Of a stretch of DNA of 64,000 nucleotides, positions 1 to 8,520 are shown piece by piece (position 1 is the first letter of the stretch; each line of letters begins with the position of its first letter). A program made the translations under genes and the position numbers. Below the pieces are notes generated by a model that was not told where the DNA came from, did not search any database, and was given only the letters and a program-made list of their open reading frames with translations. Source of the DNA: Pseudomonas fluorescens (GTDB lineage Bacteria > Pseudomonadota > Gammaproteobacteria > Pseudomonadales > Pseudomonadaceae); NCBI RefSeq assembly GCF_018614655.1, contig NZ_JAGGOG010000023.1, positions 1-64,000 of the forward strand, given 5' to 3'.

Positions 1-3
1 TAA

Positions 4-3000
4 CCGCTCAGGCCACTAGGCACCTCGGCACCCGACTACCCGCCCTTCGATATCACCTCCAGCGGTCATGATTACGAAGGGTTAACCGCCGATTACGCAG
101 GCCTGTTGGCCAAAGCCCTGGCATTGCCGGTCAAAGTACTGCGCTACCCTAACCGAAAGGCTGCTATTCAGGCGCTTGAAACCGGACAAATCGATCTTCT
201 TGGCTCCGCCAACGGCTTTGAGGCCGTAAACCCCAACCTGACGCTGTCGGCACCCTACGCTGTGGACCAACCGGTATTGGTCACTCGCGAAGGGGAAAGC
301 CGCAGCCTTCTCGAGGGCCTTGCAGGTCTGCGATTAAGCCTTGTCTACCATTACCTGCCACAGGAAGAAGTGGAAGCGCTGTACCCAAAAGCGATCATAC
401 AGTCCTATCCGTCCTATCAAAATGCCTTGAATGCCGTTGCATTCGACCAAGCCGACGTCTTTCTTGGCGATACCATTTCAACCCACTACATGATCAACAA
501 GGGCTACCTGAAAAATATTCGCATGGCCAATTTTGGCAAACATGAGGCTTACGGATTCAGCTTTGCCTTACGCAAGGATCAACATTTGCTCCGAAGCATC
601 GTCGACTTGGTGCTTGTCAGCGTGTCCACCCATGAACGGGACAGCATTGCTAAACGCTGGAGCGCCGGCAGCGATATATTGCTGACCGATCACAAGCTGC
701 AACTGACCCAGCGCGAAGAGCGCTGGCTGAAAGAAAACCCGGTGGTAAAAGTCGTGGTGAATGAAACCTTCGCACCACTGACCTTCTTCGACGCAGACGG
801 CAATTTCCGCGGCATCACCGCCGACCTTCTGGAGTTGATTCGACTGCGTACCGGCCTGCGCTTCGACGTTCAGCGCACTCGCGACGTCAGCACCATGATC
901 GACCAGATCAGCGCCCACAAGGCTGACATCATCGGGGCTATCACCCCCAGCGCCGAGCGCGAGTCCCACCTGAATTTCAGCCGCCCATACCTGGAAAACT
1001 CCTACGTGCTGCTGACACGCAAAGAGCCGGGCGCACCCTCGAACCTTGAGCAAATGGCAGGCAAGCGCCTGGCAATCACTCAAGGTAATCCGCTGGTAAA
1101 GGGCCTTCGCGAGGAATTTCCGCAGATCCAACTGGTGGAAACCAGCGATACATTCAAGGCATCGGAATTGCTGGCCCAAGGTCAAGTGGAAGGTGCCGTG
1201 AACTCGCTGGTGATCGCCAACTACTTTCTTTCCTCGTTGATGTTTCAGGACAAGCTGCAGATCACCTCCAGCATCGGCACCCTGCCCGCTTCATTTGCAC
1301 TGGCCACGTCACGTAGCGCCACCGAGCTGAGCTCAATTCTCGACAAGGCGCTACTAAGCATTGCTCCGGATGAACTGGGGATAATCAACAGTCGCTGGCG
1401 TGGCTACACCGCCGCGTCCGACAGCTACTGGCGCAACTATCACAACTTGATTGCCCAGATCATCGTGGGGACCGGGCTGTTGCTATTGATCTCCTTGACG
1501 TGGAACGCGTACATGCGTCGGCAAATCAAGCAGAGACAAATGGCCGAGCGCGCCCTCAACGACCAGTTCGAATTCATGCGAGCTCTGGTCAATGAAACCC
1601 CCCATCCGATTTACGTGCGCGATCGCGACGGTTTGCTGCAGACCTGCAATGACAGTTACCTGCAGGTTTTCAACGCCAAACGCGAAGACGTGATTGGCAA
1701 AAGCGTCATCCAGATGAGCCAGACCCTCGAAACAGAGGCCGCGCAATACCATGCCGACTATCGGCGAGTGGTGGCTGAAGGCAATCCGTTGATCCTTGAT
1801 CGTGCCCTGCATATCCAAGGGAAAAAGCTCACGATCTACCACTGGATTCTTCCGTACCGCGACTCCACCGGCGAGGTCCAGGGCATCATTGGTGGCTGGA
1901 TCGATATCAGCGAACGTCGCCAGCTCTTCGATGAACTTCGCGCCGCCAAGGAACGTGCCGATGAAGCCAATCGAGCGAAAAGTACCTTCCTCGCTACCAT
2001 GAGCCATGAAATCCGCACACCGATGAATGCGGTCATCGGCATGCTTGAGTTGACCCTCAAGCGTGCCGACCATGGCCATTTGGACCGGCCGGCCATTGAG
2101 GTGGCCTACAACTCGGCGAAAGACCTCCTGGAGTTGATCGGCGATATCCTCGACATCGCACGAATCGAGTCCGGCCGATTGAGCCTGGCCCCGGAGCGCG
2201 TCAATCTGCGCGAGGTGGTCGAATCAGTAGTACGCGTATTCGACGGGCTCGCACGACAGAAAACCCTCAGCCTGATACTGGAGTTCAATCCCGACATCGA
2301 AGACACCGACGTGCTGATCGATCCGTTACGCTTCAAGCAGGTACTTTCCAACCTGGTGAGCAATGCCATCAAGTTCACCGAGCGCGGCCAGGTGAAGGTC
2401 AAGGTCGACGTGGAGGCCACGGCGCTACCGCAGCAAGTCCAGATGAAGCTGGTGGTGGAGGACACGGGCATCGGGATCAGTCGAGACGATCAACAACGGC
2501 TATTCGAGCCCTTTGCCCAGGCAGACAACTCCGGTCACCTGGCCAGAAGCGGCGCGGGCCTGGGGCTGGTGATTTGCCGCAGCCTGTGCGCGATGATGGG
2601 CGGCCAACTGAGCCTGAGCAGCGTTCCCATGGTAGGCACCCAGGTGCATATCGCCCTGAAGATGACCTGTCTGCCCGCTGTAAAAGTCGTGGACGAATAC
2701 AAGCCAGTCCAAGTGGCCCCCGCCCCGGTGCTCAACGTGCTGGTGGTGGACGATCATCCAGCCAACCGCTTGCTCATGTGCCAGCAACTGGGTTTCCTCG
2801 GTCACCAGTTCACCGCTGCCGTCCATGGCGCAGCAGGTTTCCAGGCATGGCGCCAGGAACACTTCGACCTCGTGATTGCCGACTGCAATATGCCGATCAT
2901 GAATGGCTACGAGTTGAGTCGTTCGATTCGGGAGTACGAACAACGAGAACAGATGACTCCCTGCATCGTCCTGGGCTTCACCGCCAATGCCCAACCCGAG

Positions 3001-3462
3001 GAGAAACAGCGCTGTGCGCAAGCTGGCATGAATGACTGCCTGTTCAAGCCCATCAGCCTCACTGCGCTGGAGCGAGAGCTGGCGAAAATCGGACCGATCG
3101 CCACCGGCAAACTCTTCGATCCAGGCAGCCTGGATGCCCTGACAGGAGGCGATCCGCAGTTGAGTCGACGCTTGTTGGAAGAGTTGTTGAGCAGCAGTCG
3201 CCACGATCGTCAGGAGCTCATGGACTTGCTGGCAAGACAAGGCTCCCCCCAGGAGCTCATTGAGCTGGCCCACAAGATCAAAGGCGCAGCCCGCATAGTC
3301 CAGGCCGATACGCTGGCCACACAATGCGAAGCCCTCGAGCAGGCCTGTACCCACGGCATCAACCCGAAAACCATCGAAGCAGGTGTCAAGACCACGGAAA
3401 AGGCCATGCTTGAGCTGGAGAGGATGTTGCAGACGCAACTAACCAGCCTGGAGGGTCGTTAA
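4..3462 (+). CDS. EvgS/BvgS-type hybrid sensor histidine kinase, 5' end broken or cut
   Basis: This is a multi-domain phosphorelay sensor. Counting from the TTG at 106, it has two periplasmic solute-binding (SBP_bac_3) domains (about 1-200 and 205-440), one membrane segment near 447-467, a PAS domain (about 480-600), a HisKA with SHEIRTP (His634), an HATPase with NAIKFT, DTGIGI and GLGL boxes, a receiver (DDHPAN; phospho-acceptor Asp926 in ADCNMP) and a C-terminal Hpt domain (His1056 in AHKIKG). The binding-domain sequence (GTSAPDYPPFDI, then YEGLTADY) begins upstream of any good start and runs back to an in-frame TAA at 1-3. The gene therefore either carries a nonsense or frameshift lesion at the window edge, or starts internally. 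The ligand is unknown. Family assignment is firm; integrity is not. Confidence 0.85.
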   Translation, partial: PLRPLGTSAPDYPPFDITSSGHDYEGLTADYAGLLAKALALPVKVLRYPNRKAAIQALETGQIDLLGSANGFEAVNPNLTLSAPYAVDQPVLVTREGESRSLLEGLAGLRLSLVYHYLPQEEVEALYPKAIIQSYPSYQNALNAVAFDQADVFLGDTISTHYMINKGYLKNIRMANFGKHEAYGFSFALRKDQHLLRSIVDLVLVSVSTHERDSIAKRWSAGSDILLTDHKLQLTQREERWLKENPVVKVVVNETFAPLTFFDADGNFRGITADLLELIRLRTGLRFDVQRTRDVSTMIDQISAHKADIIGAITPSAERESHLNFSRPYLENSYVLLTRKEPGAPSNLEQMAGKRLAITQGNPLVKGLREEFPQIQLVETSDTFKASELLAQGQVEGAVNSLVIANYFLSSLMFQDKLQITSSIGTLPASFALATSRSATELSSILDKALLSIAPDELGIINSRWRGYTAASDSYWRNYHNLIAQIIVGTGLLLLISLTWNAYMRRQIKQRQMAERALNDQFEFMRALVNETPHPIYVRDRDGLLQTCNDSYLQVFNAKREDVIGKSVIQMSQTLETEAAQYHADYRRVVAEGNPLILDRALHIQGKKLTIYHWILPYRDSTGEVQGIIGGWIDISERRQLFDELRAAKERADEANRAKSTFLATMSHEIRTPMNAVIGMLELTLKRADHGHLDRPAIEVAYNSAKDLLELIGDILDIARIESGRLSLAPERVNLREVVESVVRVFDGLARQKTLSLILEFNPDIEDTDVLIDPLRFKQVLSNLVSNAIKFTERGQVKVKVDVEATALPQQVQMKLVVEDTGIGISRDDQQRLFEPFAQADNSGHLARSGAGLGLVICRSLCAMMGGQLSLSSVPMVGTQVHIALKMTCLPAVKVVDEYKPVQVAPAPVLNVLVVDDHPANRLLMCQQLGFLGHQFTAAVHGAAGFQAWRQEHFDLVIADCNMPIMNGYELSRSIREYEQREQMTPCIVLGFTANAQPEEKQRCAQAGMNDCLFKPISLTALERELAKIGPIATGKLFDPGSLDALTGGDPQLSRRLLEELLSSSRHDRQELMDLLARQGSPQELIELAHKIKGAARIVQADTLATQCEALEQACTHGINPKTIEAGVKTTEKAMLELERMLQTQLTSLEGR

Positions 3463-3466
3463 CAAG

Positions 3467-3502
3467 CCCTTGCAGGAGCGAGGTTGCTCGCTCCTGCAAG
3501 GG
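3467..3502. repeat. Perfect 16-bp inverted repeat (REP-like hairpin)
   Basis: The arms at 3467-3482 and 3487-3502 are perfectly complementary around a GTTG loop, with a core of GGAGCGAG/CTCGCTCC. The hairpin lies between the convergent ends of the hybrid kinase and msrC. There is no T-tract on either side, so it looks more like a short Pseudomonas REP-type palindrome than a classical intrinsic terminator, although it could stabilise both 3' ends. Confidence 0.7.
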
Positions 3503-3511
3503 ATTACGCCA

Positions 3512-3994
3512 TCAGCACTCGGTCAACCGCAGGAAAATGGCCGCCAGTTGTTCAATACCGGCCTGATCCTGCGGGGTAAACCGCGCCAACGAAGGGCTGT
3601 CCAGGTCCAGCACCCCGATCAGCCGCCCCTCCTTGATCAACGGAACCACCAGCTCACTATTCGACGCACTGTCACAGGCAATATGCCCCGCGAATGCATG
3701 CACATCCTCCACGCGCTGGGTTTGCCGTGTGGCTGCCGCAGCACCACAGACCCCACGCCCAAATGGAATGCGTACGCAGGCGATCTGGCCCTGGAAAGGC
3801 CCGAGCACCAGCTCTTCATTGCGATTGAGGTAAAAACCCGCCCAGTTCAAATCGTCCAGTTGATTAAACAGAAAAGCAGAGAATTGCGCAGCATTAGCAA
3901 TGAAATCACGCTCATCGGCCAGCAAGGACTCAAGCTGAGCGCAAAGCATGGCGTAGCCATCAAGACCGGTTCCGGCCTGTTGCAAATCGATCAT
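3512..3994 (-). CDS. msrC: Free methionine-(R)-sulfoxide reductase (GAF-domain fRMsr)
   Basis: This 160-residue single-GAF-domain enzyme is expected to reduce free L-methionine-(R)-sulfoxide in the cytoplasm. The three family cysteines are present at C73, C83 and C107. Their spacings of 10 and 24 residues equal those of the E. coli enzyme (C84, C94, C118), and the surrounding blocks IPFGRGVCG and HIACDSASNSELVVPL are typical. The start is the ATG at 3994, which overlaps the stop of the upstream ATPase gene (ATGA), indicating translational coupling. Upstream in-frame codons would add a tail unlike the family. Other methionine and peroxide repair genes follow within 5 kb. Confidence 0.9.
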   Translation of the reverse strand: MIDLQQAGTGLDGYAMLCAQLESLLADERDFIANAAQFSAFLFNQLDDLNWAGFYLNRNEELVLGPFQGQIACVRIPFGRGVCGAAAATRQTQRVEDVHAFAGHIACDSASNSELVVPLIKEGRLIGVLDLDSPSLARFTPQDQAGIEQLAAIFLRLTEC

Positions 3995-4881
3995 GACTGG
4001 CGCTCCAGCAACTTCAGGCCCACCCAGTAACGGGCAAACTGATAAGCGCAACGGCCGTTACGATTACCGCGCCCGGTTGCCCAGCGCACCGCGAGGATGT
4101 CCAGCGCTTCATCGCGCTGCCACTGCAACCCGGCCTTGCTCGCCAGTTCACCGATCCAGTGCTCAACCACATCGAGAAAGTGCTCTTGATTGAACGGATA
4201 GAATGACAGCCACAAACCGAAACGGTCGGACAAGGCGATCTTGTCTTCCACAGCCTCATTGGGATGCAACTCGCCATCCACCACCTTCCAGTTCTCATTG
4301 TCGCTCTGGTTTTCCGGGACCAGGTGACGACGGTTGGACGTGGCATACAGCAAGACGTTTTCCGGTGCCTGTTCCAGCGAGCCATCGAGAACGCTCTTGA
4401 GGACCCGGTAATCGCTTTCACCGGCCTCGAAAGACAGGTCATCGCAAAACAGCACAAAGCGCTGTGGCAACTTGACCAGTTGTTCGACCACCCGCGGCAG
4501 ATCGGCCAGGTGATCGCGTTCGATCTCGATCAGGCGCAGACCCGCCTTGGCGTGCTGGGCCAGCAAGGCACGGACCAGGGAGGATTTACCAGTGCCTCGC
4601 GAGCCCCAGAGCAAGGCATGGTTGGCGGGCAGGCCATCGAGAAACTGTTGGGTGTTACGGGCCAGCTGTTCACGTTGCTTGTCCACACCGATCAAATCGG
4701 AAAGACGCATGTCCAAGCTCACTTCCAGTGGCAATAAAAAGCCGCTGCGGCCTTCACGCTGCCAACGAGCGGCCAGACACTGGTTCCAGTCAATGGCTTG
4801 GCGCGGAGCGGGTAACAAGGGTTCCAAGCGAGCAAGCACGGCATCGGCGCGCTCAAGAAAGGCATTCAATCGAGAATCCAC
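3991..4881 (-). CDS. DUF815-family AAA ATPase
   Basis: A 296-residue P-loop ATPase of the DUF815 family, whose biological role is not established. It has a Walker A (WGSRGTGKSS), a Walker B-like FCDDLSFE, and the family block YATSNRRHLVPE, which resembles sensor 1. I chose the GTG at 4881 because GAGGAATA precedes it at good spacing; an in-frame TTG at 4926 has no such site. It is the first gene of a two-gene unit with msrC, overlapping it by 4 bp. The sequence gives no evidence for a specific substrate. Confidence 0.85.
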   Translation of the reverse strand: MDSRLNAFLERADAVLARLEPLLPAPRQAIDWNQCLAARWQREGRSGFLLPLEVSLDMRLSDLIGVDKQREQLARNTQQFLDGLPANHALLWGSRGTGKSSLVRALLAQHAKAGLRLIEIERDHLADLPRVVEQLVKLPQRFVLFCDDLSFEAGESDYRVLKSVLDGSLEQAPENVLLYATSNRRHLVPENQSDNENWKVVDGELHPNEAVEDKIALSDRFGLWLSFYPFNQEHFLDVVEHWIGELASKAGLQWQRDEALDILAVRWATGRGNRNGRCAYQFARYWVGLKLLERQS

Positions 4882-5034
4882 GACTATTCCTCTGGCAAGT
4901 TCTTGTAAAAGATGGCGTATTGGCAACCCTGAGGCAGACCGTACAGGGCTGCACCCGAATAAATCGATTCATGCCGGGCAAAGCCGATAGCTGTGGATAT
5001 TCAGCTATGCTTGCCGGGCGAAGGGAAACGCAAA

Positions 5035-7374
5035 GTGGTTCAGCAACCGATGGATATCAAGTTCGCCCACCGCTTGTCTTATAAACAAGCCAGACTGACT
5101 GTGCTGGTCGGTTTCGTATTGGGAACCTTGCTCAGCCTGATCCAAATCTGGATCGATTATGCCAGCGAAGACGCGTCCATCAACCGGGAAATACGTTCGC
5201 TGCTTGAAATCAGTCATAACCCGGCCTCCCGTATCGCCTACAACATCGACGCCGAGCTGGCCCAAGAGTTGACGCTGGGCCTGCTGCACTCCCCCGCGAT
5301 CATCCATGCGCAACTGATCGACAATAACGGCACTGTGCTGGCTGACGTTGATCGACCGCACAAGGAAAGCAGCTACCGCCCCATCAGTGACTTCCTGTTC
5401 GGCGCTAACCGCCAGTTCGAAGACCGGTTGTATCTCACTCATATGCCCACCGAGTCTCTCGGGGTCTTGCGTCTTGACGTCGACACCTACGCCTTTGGCA
5501 GCCGTTTCCTGCACCGAGCAGAGATCACCCTGCTCAACGGTTTTGCCCGTAGCCTGATCCTGACCGGCATCCTGCTGGGCCTGTTCTACGTGATGCTGAC
5601 CCAGCCGCTGGTGCGAGTTATCCGCGAACTGAGCACACGCAACCCCCGTGGCACACCGCAGCCCCACCTGGACTGCCCTGCGGGCCATGAGCACGACGAA
5701 ATCGGCGTGCTGGTCAACGTCGCCAACCAGCAGTTCGAAAACATGGAGACCGAAATCCAGCAGCGCCGACAGGCAGAGGACCGCCTGACCGAGTACCTCG
5801 GGCAACTTGAAAACGTCGTTTCAACCCGTACCGCCGAGCTCAAAACCATCAATCAACGGTTAAGCCGCTCCAATGAAGAACTGGAAGCGGCGAAGATGAC
5901 GGCGCTGGGCATGGCCCAGGCGCGGGCTGCGTTCCTGGCCAACATGAGCCACGAAATCCGCACACCACTCAATGGCCTCTTGGGCATGATCGCCTTGTCC
6001 CTGGACAGCCCGCTGAATGCGGAACAGCGCCAGCAACTGTCGATTGCCCATGACTCCGGCAAAGTGCTGGTGGAATTGCTGAACGATATTCTCGACCTGT
6101 CAAAGTTCGATGCCGGGCAACTGGAGCTGGAGAGCATCCCCTTCGACCTGGGTGCGCTGGTGGAAGACACCGCCAACCTGCTGTCACAAAACGCCGCACC
6201 CAGCGTCGAATTGACCTGCCTGATCGATCCGCAATTTCCCGCCCAAGTGCTGGGTGATCCAACCCGGGTGCGGCAAATCGTCAGCAACCTGCTTTCCAAT
6301 GCCTTGAAGTTCACCCGCTTTGGCCGAGTGGATGTACGTCTGCGCGTAGAAAACGGCGGCATCCGGATCGAGGTCTGCGACACCGGGATCGGCATTGCCC
6401 AGGACGCCCAGGTCAAGATCTTCCAGCCGTTCACCCAAGCGGGCGCTGGCATCACGCGCCAGTTCGGTGGAACCGGGCTGGGGCTGGCCTTGACCCGTAA
6501 CCTTTGCGAGGCCATGCACGGTCGTCTGAGCATCAGCTCGGAAACCGGCTTCGGCAGCCAGTTCACCGCCGACTTGCCGCTACCTGCCCATACACCCGCA
6601 GCACACCAGGCGCCCCTGGCTGGTGAGGTGGTTGTCATTACCAGCACCAGCAGCGGCCTGGCGGAGTTGCTGGCCACCTTGCTGCCAAGCTGGGGGCTGA
6701 CCCTGGACTGCTACACCATTGACGACGATTTGAGCGGGATAAGCCCCGACCTGCTGATCACCGACTGCCCCGAATGCCTGTTCCGCCTGCGCCCGGGTAT
6801 TACCGCGCCCATCCTGCTGGTCACCGCCTATGGCAGCTTCATGCCCAACGAAGAAGTGGCGGCCCTGGCGCCTCTGCAACAGCAGGCGCGGCCTTTGAGT
6901 CGCACTGCGCTGTACCAGATTCTGCAGCGCAACTTACGCCCCGACTCAGAGTTGGTCCTTGATCTCGCCCAGTTGGAAACCGCCCCTCTCGCCCATCGGG
7001 CGCGCATCCTGTTGGTGGAGGACAACCCGGTCAATCAACTGGTCGCCAAGGGCATGCTCGGCAAACTCGGTTGCGAGGTCATCGTCGCCGCCCATGGTGG
7101 CGAGGCCCTCAAGCGACTTGAGGAGCAAAGCTTCGACATGGTGTTGATGGACTGCAACATGCCCGTCATGGACGGCTATGAGGCGAGTCGACAGATCCGT
7201 CGCAGCGGGCGCTGGCCGGAACTGCCGATCGTCGCGTTGACGGCCAACGCCCTGTCCGAAGAACGGGAACGCTGCAGGGCCGCAGGGATGAACGATTACC
7301 TGGCAAAACCCTTTCGCCGGGAAGAACTCAAGGCCCTGATCGACTTATGGGTACCGACTACGACCAGTCTTTGA
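5035..7374 (+). CDS. sagS: Hybrid sensor histidine kinase, SagS-like
   Basis: A 779-residue inner-membrane hybrid kinase. It has a first membrane segment (about 20-40), a periplasmic sensor region (about 41-170), a second membrane segment (about 173-195), a coiled linker, a HisKA (His306 in MSHEIRTP), an HATPase (SNALKF, DTGIGI, GGTGLGL), a degenerate receiver (about 535-640) and a true C-terminal receiver (VEDN; Asp706 in LMDCNMP). Length, architecture and the neighbours ospR, gpx and msrB match P. aeruginosa SagS, which controls surface attachment and biofilm switching and passes phosphate to HptB. I chose the GTG at 5035 because GAAGGG lies about 8 nt upstream; an ATG at 5050 is possible. 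Its 3' end overlaps convergent ospR by 17 bp. Confidence 0.8.
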   Translation: MVQQPMDIKFAHRLSYKQARLTVLVGFVLGTLLSLIQIWIDYASEDASINREIRSLLEISHNPASRIAYNIDAELAQELTLGLLHSPAIIHAQLIDNNGTVLADVDRPHKESSYRPISDFLFGANRQFEDRLYLTHMPTESLGVLRLDVDTYAFGSRFLHRAEITLLNGFARSLILTGILLGLFYVMLTQPLVRVIRELSTRNPRGTPQPHLDCPAGHEHDEIGVLVNVANQQFENMETEIQQRRQAEDRLTEYLGQLENVVSTRTAELKTINQRLSRSNEELEAAKMTALGMAQARAAFLANMSHEIRTPLNGLLGMIALSLDSPLNAEQRQQLSIAHDSGKVLVELLNDILDLSKFDAGQLELESIPFDLGALVEDTANLLSQNAAPSVELTCLIDPQFPAQVLGDPTRVRQIVSNLLSNALKFTRFGRVDVRLRVENGGIRIEVCDTGIGIAQDAQVKIFQPFTQAGAGITRQFGGTGLGLALTRNLCEAMHGRLSISSETGFGSQFTADLPLPAHTPAAHQAPLAGEVVVITSTSSGLAELLATLLPSWGLTLDCYTIDDDLSGISPDLLITDCPECLFRLRPGITAPILLVTAYGSFMPNEEVAALAPLQQQARPLSRTALYQILQRNLRPDSELVLDLAQLETAPLAHRARILLVEDNPVNQLVAKGMLGKLGCEVIVAAHGGEALKRLEEQSFDMVLMDCNMPVMDGYEASRQIRRSGRWPELPIVALTANALSEERERCRAAGMNDYLAKPFRREELKALIDLWVPTTTSL

Positions 7375-7819
7375 TCTGCTTGAGCAGTTGGTCCAGACCC
7401 TGGCGCAAGGCATCGGCCTGACGCAGGTCGACGCCGGCGTCACACAACAGGCGCGTCTTGAGTGGCTGAACTTGATCACGCAGGCGCCTACCCTCCTCGG
7501 ACAGGCTCAAGTGCACCTCACGCTCATCCCGCTGGCTACGCTGACGCTTGACCAGGTCGAGCTGCTCAAGGCGCTTGAGCAGTGGCGTCAACGTACCGGA
7601 GTCAAGCAGCAGACGCTCACCCAGAGCCTTGACCGTCGGCTGTGCCGGCGCCGCATCCTGCCATTCCCACAGCACCAGCATCGCCAGGTACTGCGGGTAC
7701 GTCAGGCCCAACTGATCGAGCATCGGCTTATAGGCTCGCGTCACCGCCCGTGACGCGGCGTACAGCTTGAAACACAACTGGTTATCAAGGGTCAGCGACT
7801 CGATGGACAGATCCGTCAT
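7358..7819 (-). CDS. ospR: MarR/OhrR-family thiol redox repressor, OspR-like
   Basis: A 153-residue winged-helix regulator of the OhrR branch of MarR. It carries the reactive N-terminal cysteine (C16 in LDNQLCFKLY), the family block LGLTYPQYLAMLVLWE, and a second cysteine (C126) that fits a two-cysteine sensor. OspR in P. aeruginosa represses gpx and influences pigment and virulence. The order gpx-ospR is the same here: the ospR start overlaps the gpx stop by 4 bp, so both belong to one minus-strand unit. The palindrome at 8351-8364 in the gpx promoter is the natural operator candidate. It is a paralogue of the OhrR encoded at 22.6 kb. Confidence 0.85.
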   Translation of the reverse strand: MTDLSIESLTLDNQLCFKLYAASRAVTRAYKPMLDQLGLTYPQYLAMLVLWEWQDAAPAQPTVKALGERLLLDSGTLTPLLKRLEQLDLVKRQRSQRDEREVHLSLSEEGRRLRDQVQPLKTRLLCDAGVDLRQADALRQGLDQLLKQIKDWS

Positions 7820-8301
7820 TTGAGCAGCGCTTCAATCTCTTGCGTCAGGTCCTGAGGCTTGGTCGTGGGCGCAAAACGCCTGACCACCTGACCGTCGCGA
7901 CCAATGAGAAACTTGGTGAAGTTCCACTTGATGCCCTTGGAACCCAGCAACCCCGGCGCTTGTTTTTTCAGTTGCACGAACAACGGGTGAGCGGCGTCAC
8001 CGTTGACATCGATCTTCTTGAACAGCGGGAAGCTGACACCGTAGTTCAGCTCGCAAAATTCGGAAATAGCACCCTCATTACCGGGCTCCTGCTTGCCGAA
8101 CTGGTTGCACGGAAAGCCCAGCACCACCAACCCCTGGTCCTTGTACTGCTGCCAGAGCTGCTCCAGGCCCTTGTACTGTGGGGTAAACCCGCATTTGCTG
8201 GCCGTATTGACCACCAGGATTGCCTTGCCAGAGAAATCGGCCAAGGTCTTTTGCTCACCTTTGATGGTGGTGCAAGGAATACTTAGCAGGTTGTCGCTCA
8301 T
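7816..8301 (-). CDS. gpx: Glutathione peroxidase family thiol peroxidase
   Basis: A 161-residue cytoplasmic peroxidase that reduces hydroperoxides using glutathione or, more often in bacteria, thioredoxin. The catalytic set is visible: C37 (in NTASKCGFTPQY), Q71 (FPCNQFGKQEPG), and the Trp and Asn in KWNFTKFL. The active residue is cysteine, not selenocysteine. It is the first gene of a gpx-ospR operon and is preceded by a TTGCAC-17-TATGTT promoter overlapping a palindrome. Induction by organic peroxide through OspR oxidation is inferred from the family. Confidence 0.93.
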   Translation of the reverse strand: MSDNLLSIPCTTIKGEQKTLADFSGKAILVVNTASKCGFTPQYKGLEQLWQQYKDQGLVVLGFPCNQFGKQEPGNEGAISEFCELNYGVSFPLFKKIDVNGDAAHPLFVQLKKQAPGLLGSKGIKWNFTKFLIGRDGQVVRRFAPTTKPQDLTQEIEALLK

Positions 8302-8333
8302 GGCGGTGCCTCGGAAGAAGAGAAGAAGGCAAA

Positions 8334-8364
8334 AACATAGCGTTCAATTCAATTGCGTGCAATT
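8334..8364 (-). promoter_or_regulatory. gpx-ospR promoter overlapping a probable OspR operator
   Basis: On the minus strand, a -35 TTGCAC (8362-8357) and a -10 TATGTT (8339-8334) are separated by exactly 17 nt. A perfect palindrome, AATTGC-GT-GCAATT (8351-8364), covers the -35. AATT-rich palindromes are typical OhrR-type operators, so binding here would occlude RNA polymerase. Assignment to OspR is inferred from its adjacency. Confidence 0.6.
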
Positions 8365-8397
8365 TAATCACTCGCGCTTATCAACGCCTATAACGTT

Positions 8398-8510
8398 GTA
8401 GCCGCTGCCGAGGTACGAGGCTGCGATGAACTGAGGGCGGCATTGCGACAAGTGGCCCTTTGGGCGGTCCTGCGGACCGCATCGCAGCCTCGTACCTCGG
8501 CAGCGGCTAC
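8398..8510. repeat. REPIN-like element with 30-bp perfect arms
   Basis: The arms 8398-8427 and 8481-8510 are perfectly complementary over 30 bp (core CCGAGGTACGAGGCTGCGAT). A second small hairpin, GCGGTCC-TGC-GGACCGC (8464-8480), sits inside the loop. Two REP sequences in inverted orientation are the REPIN form of P. fluorescens. It lies between gpx and msrB, both transcribed leftward, so it falls in the msrB downstream region. Confidence 0.8.
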
Positions 8511-8520
8511 AGGAGCAAAT

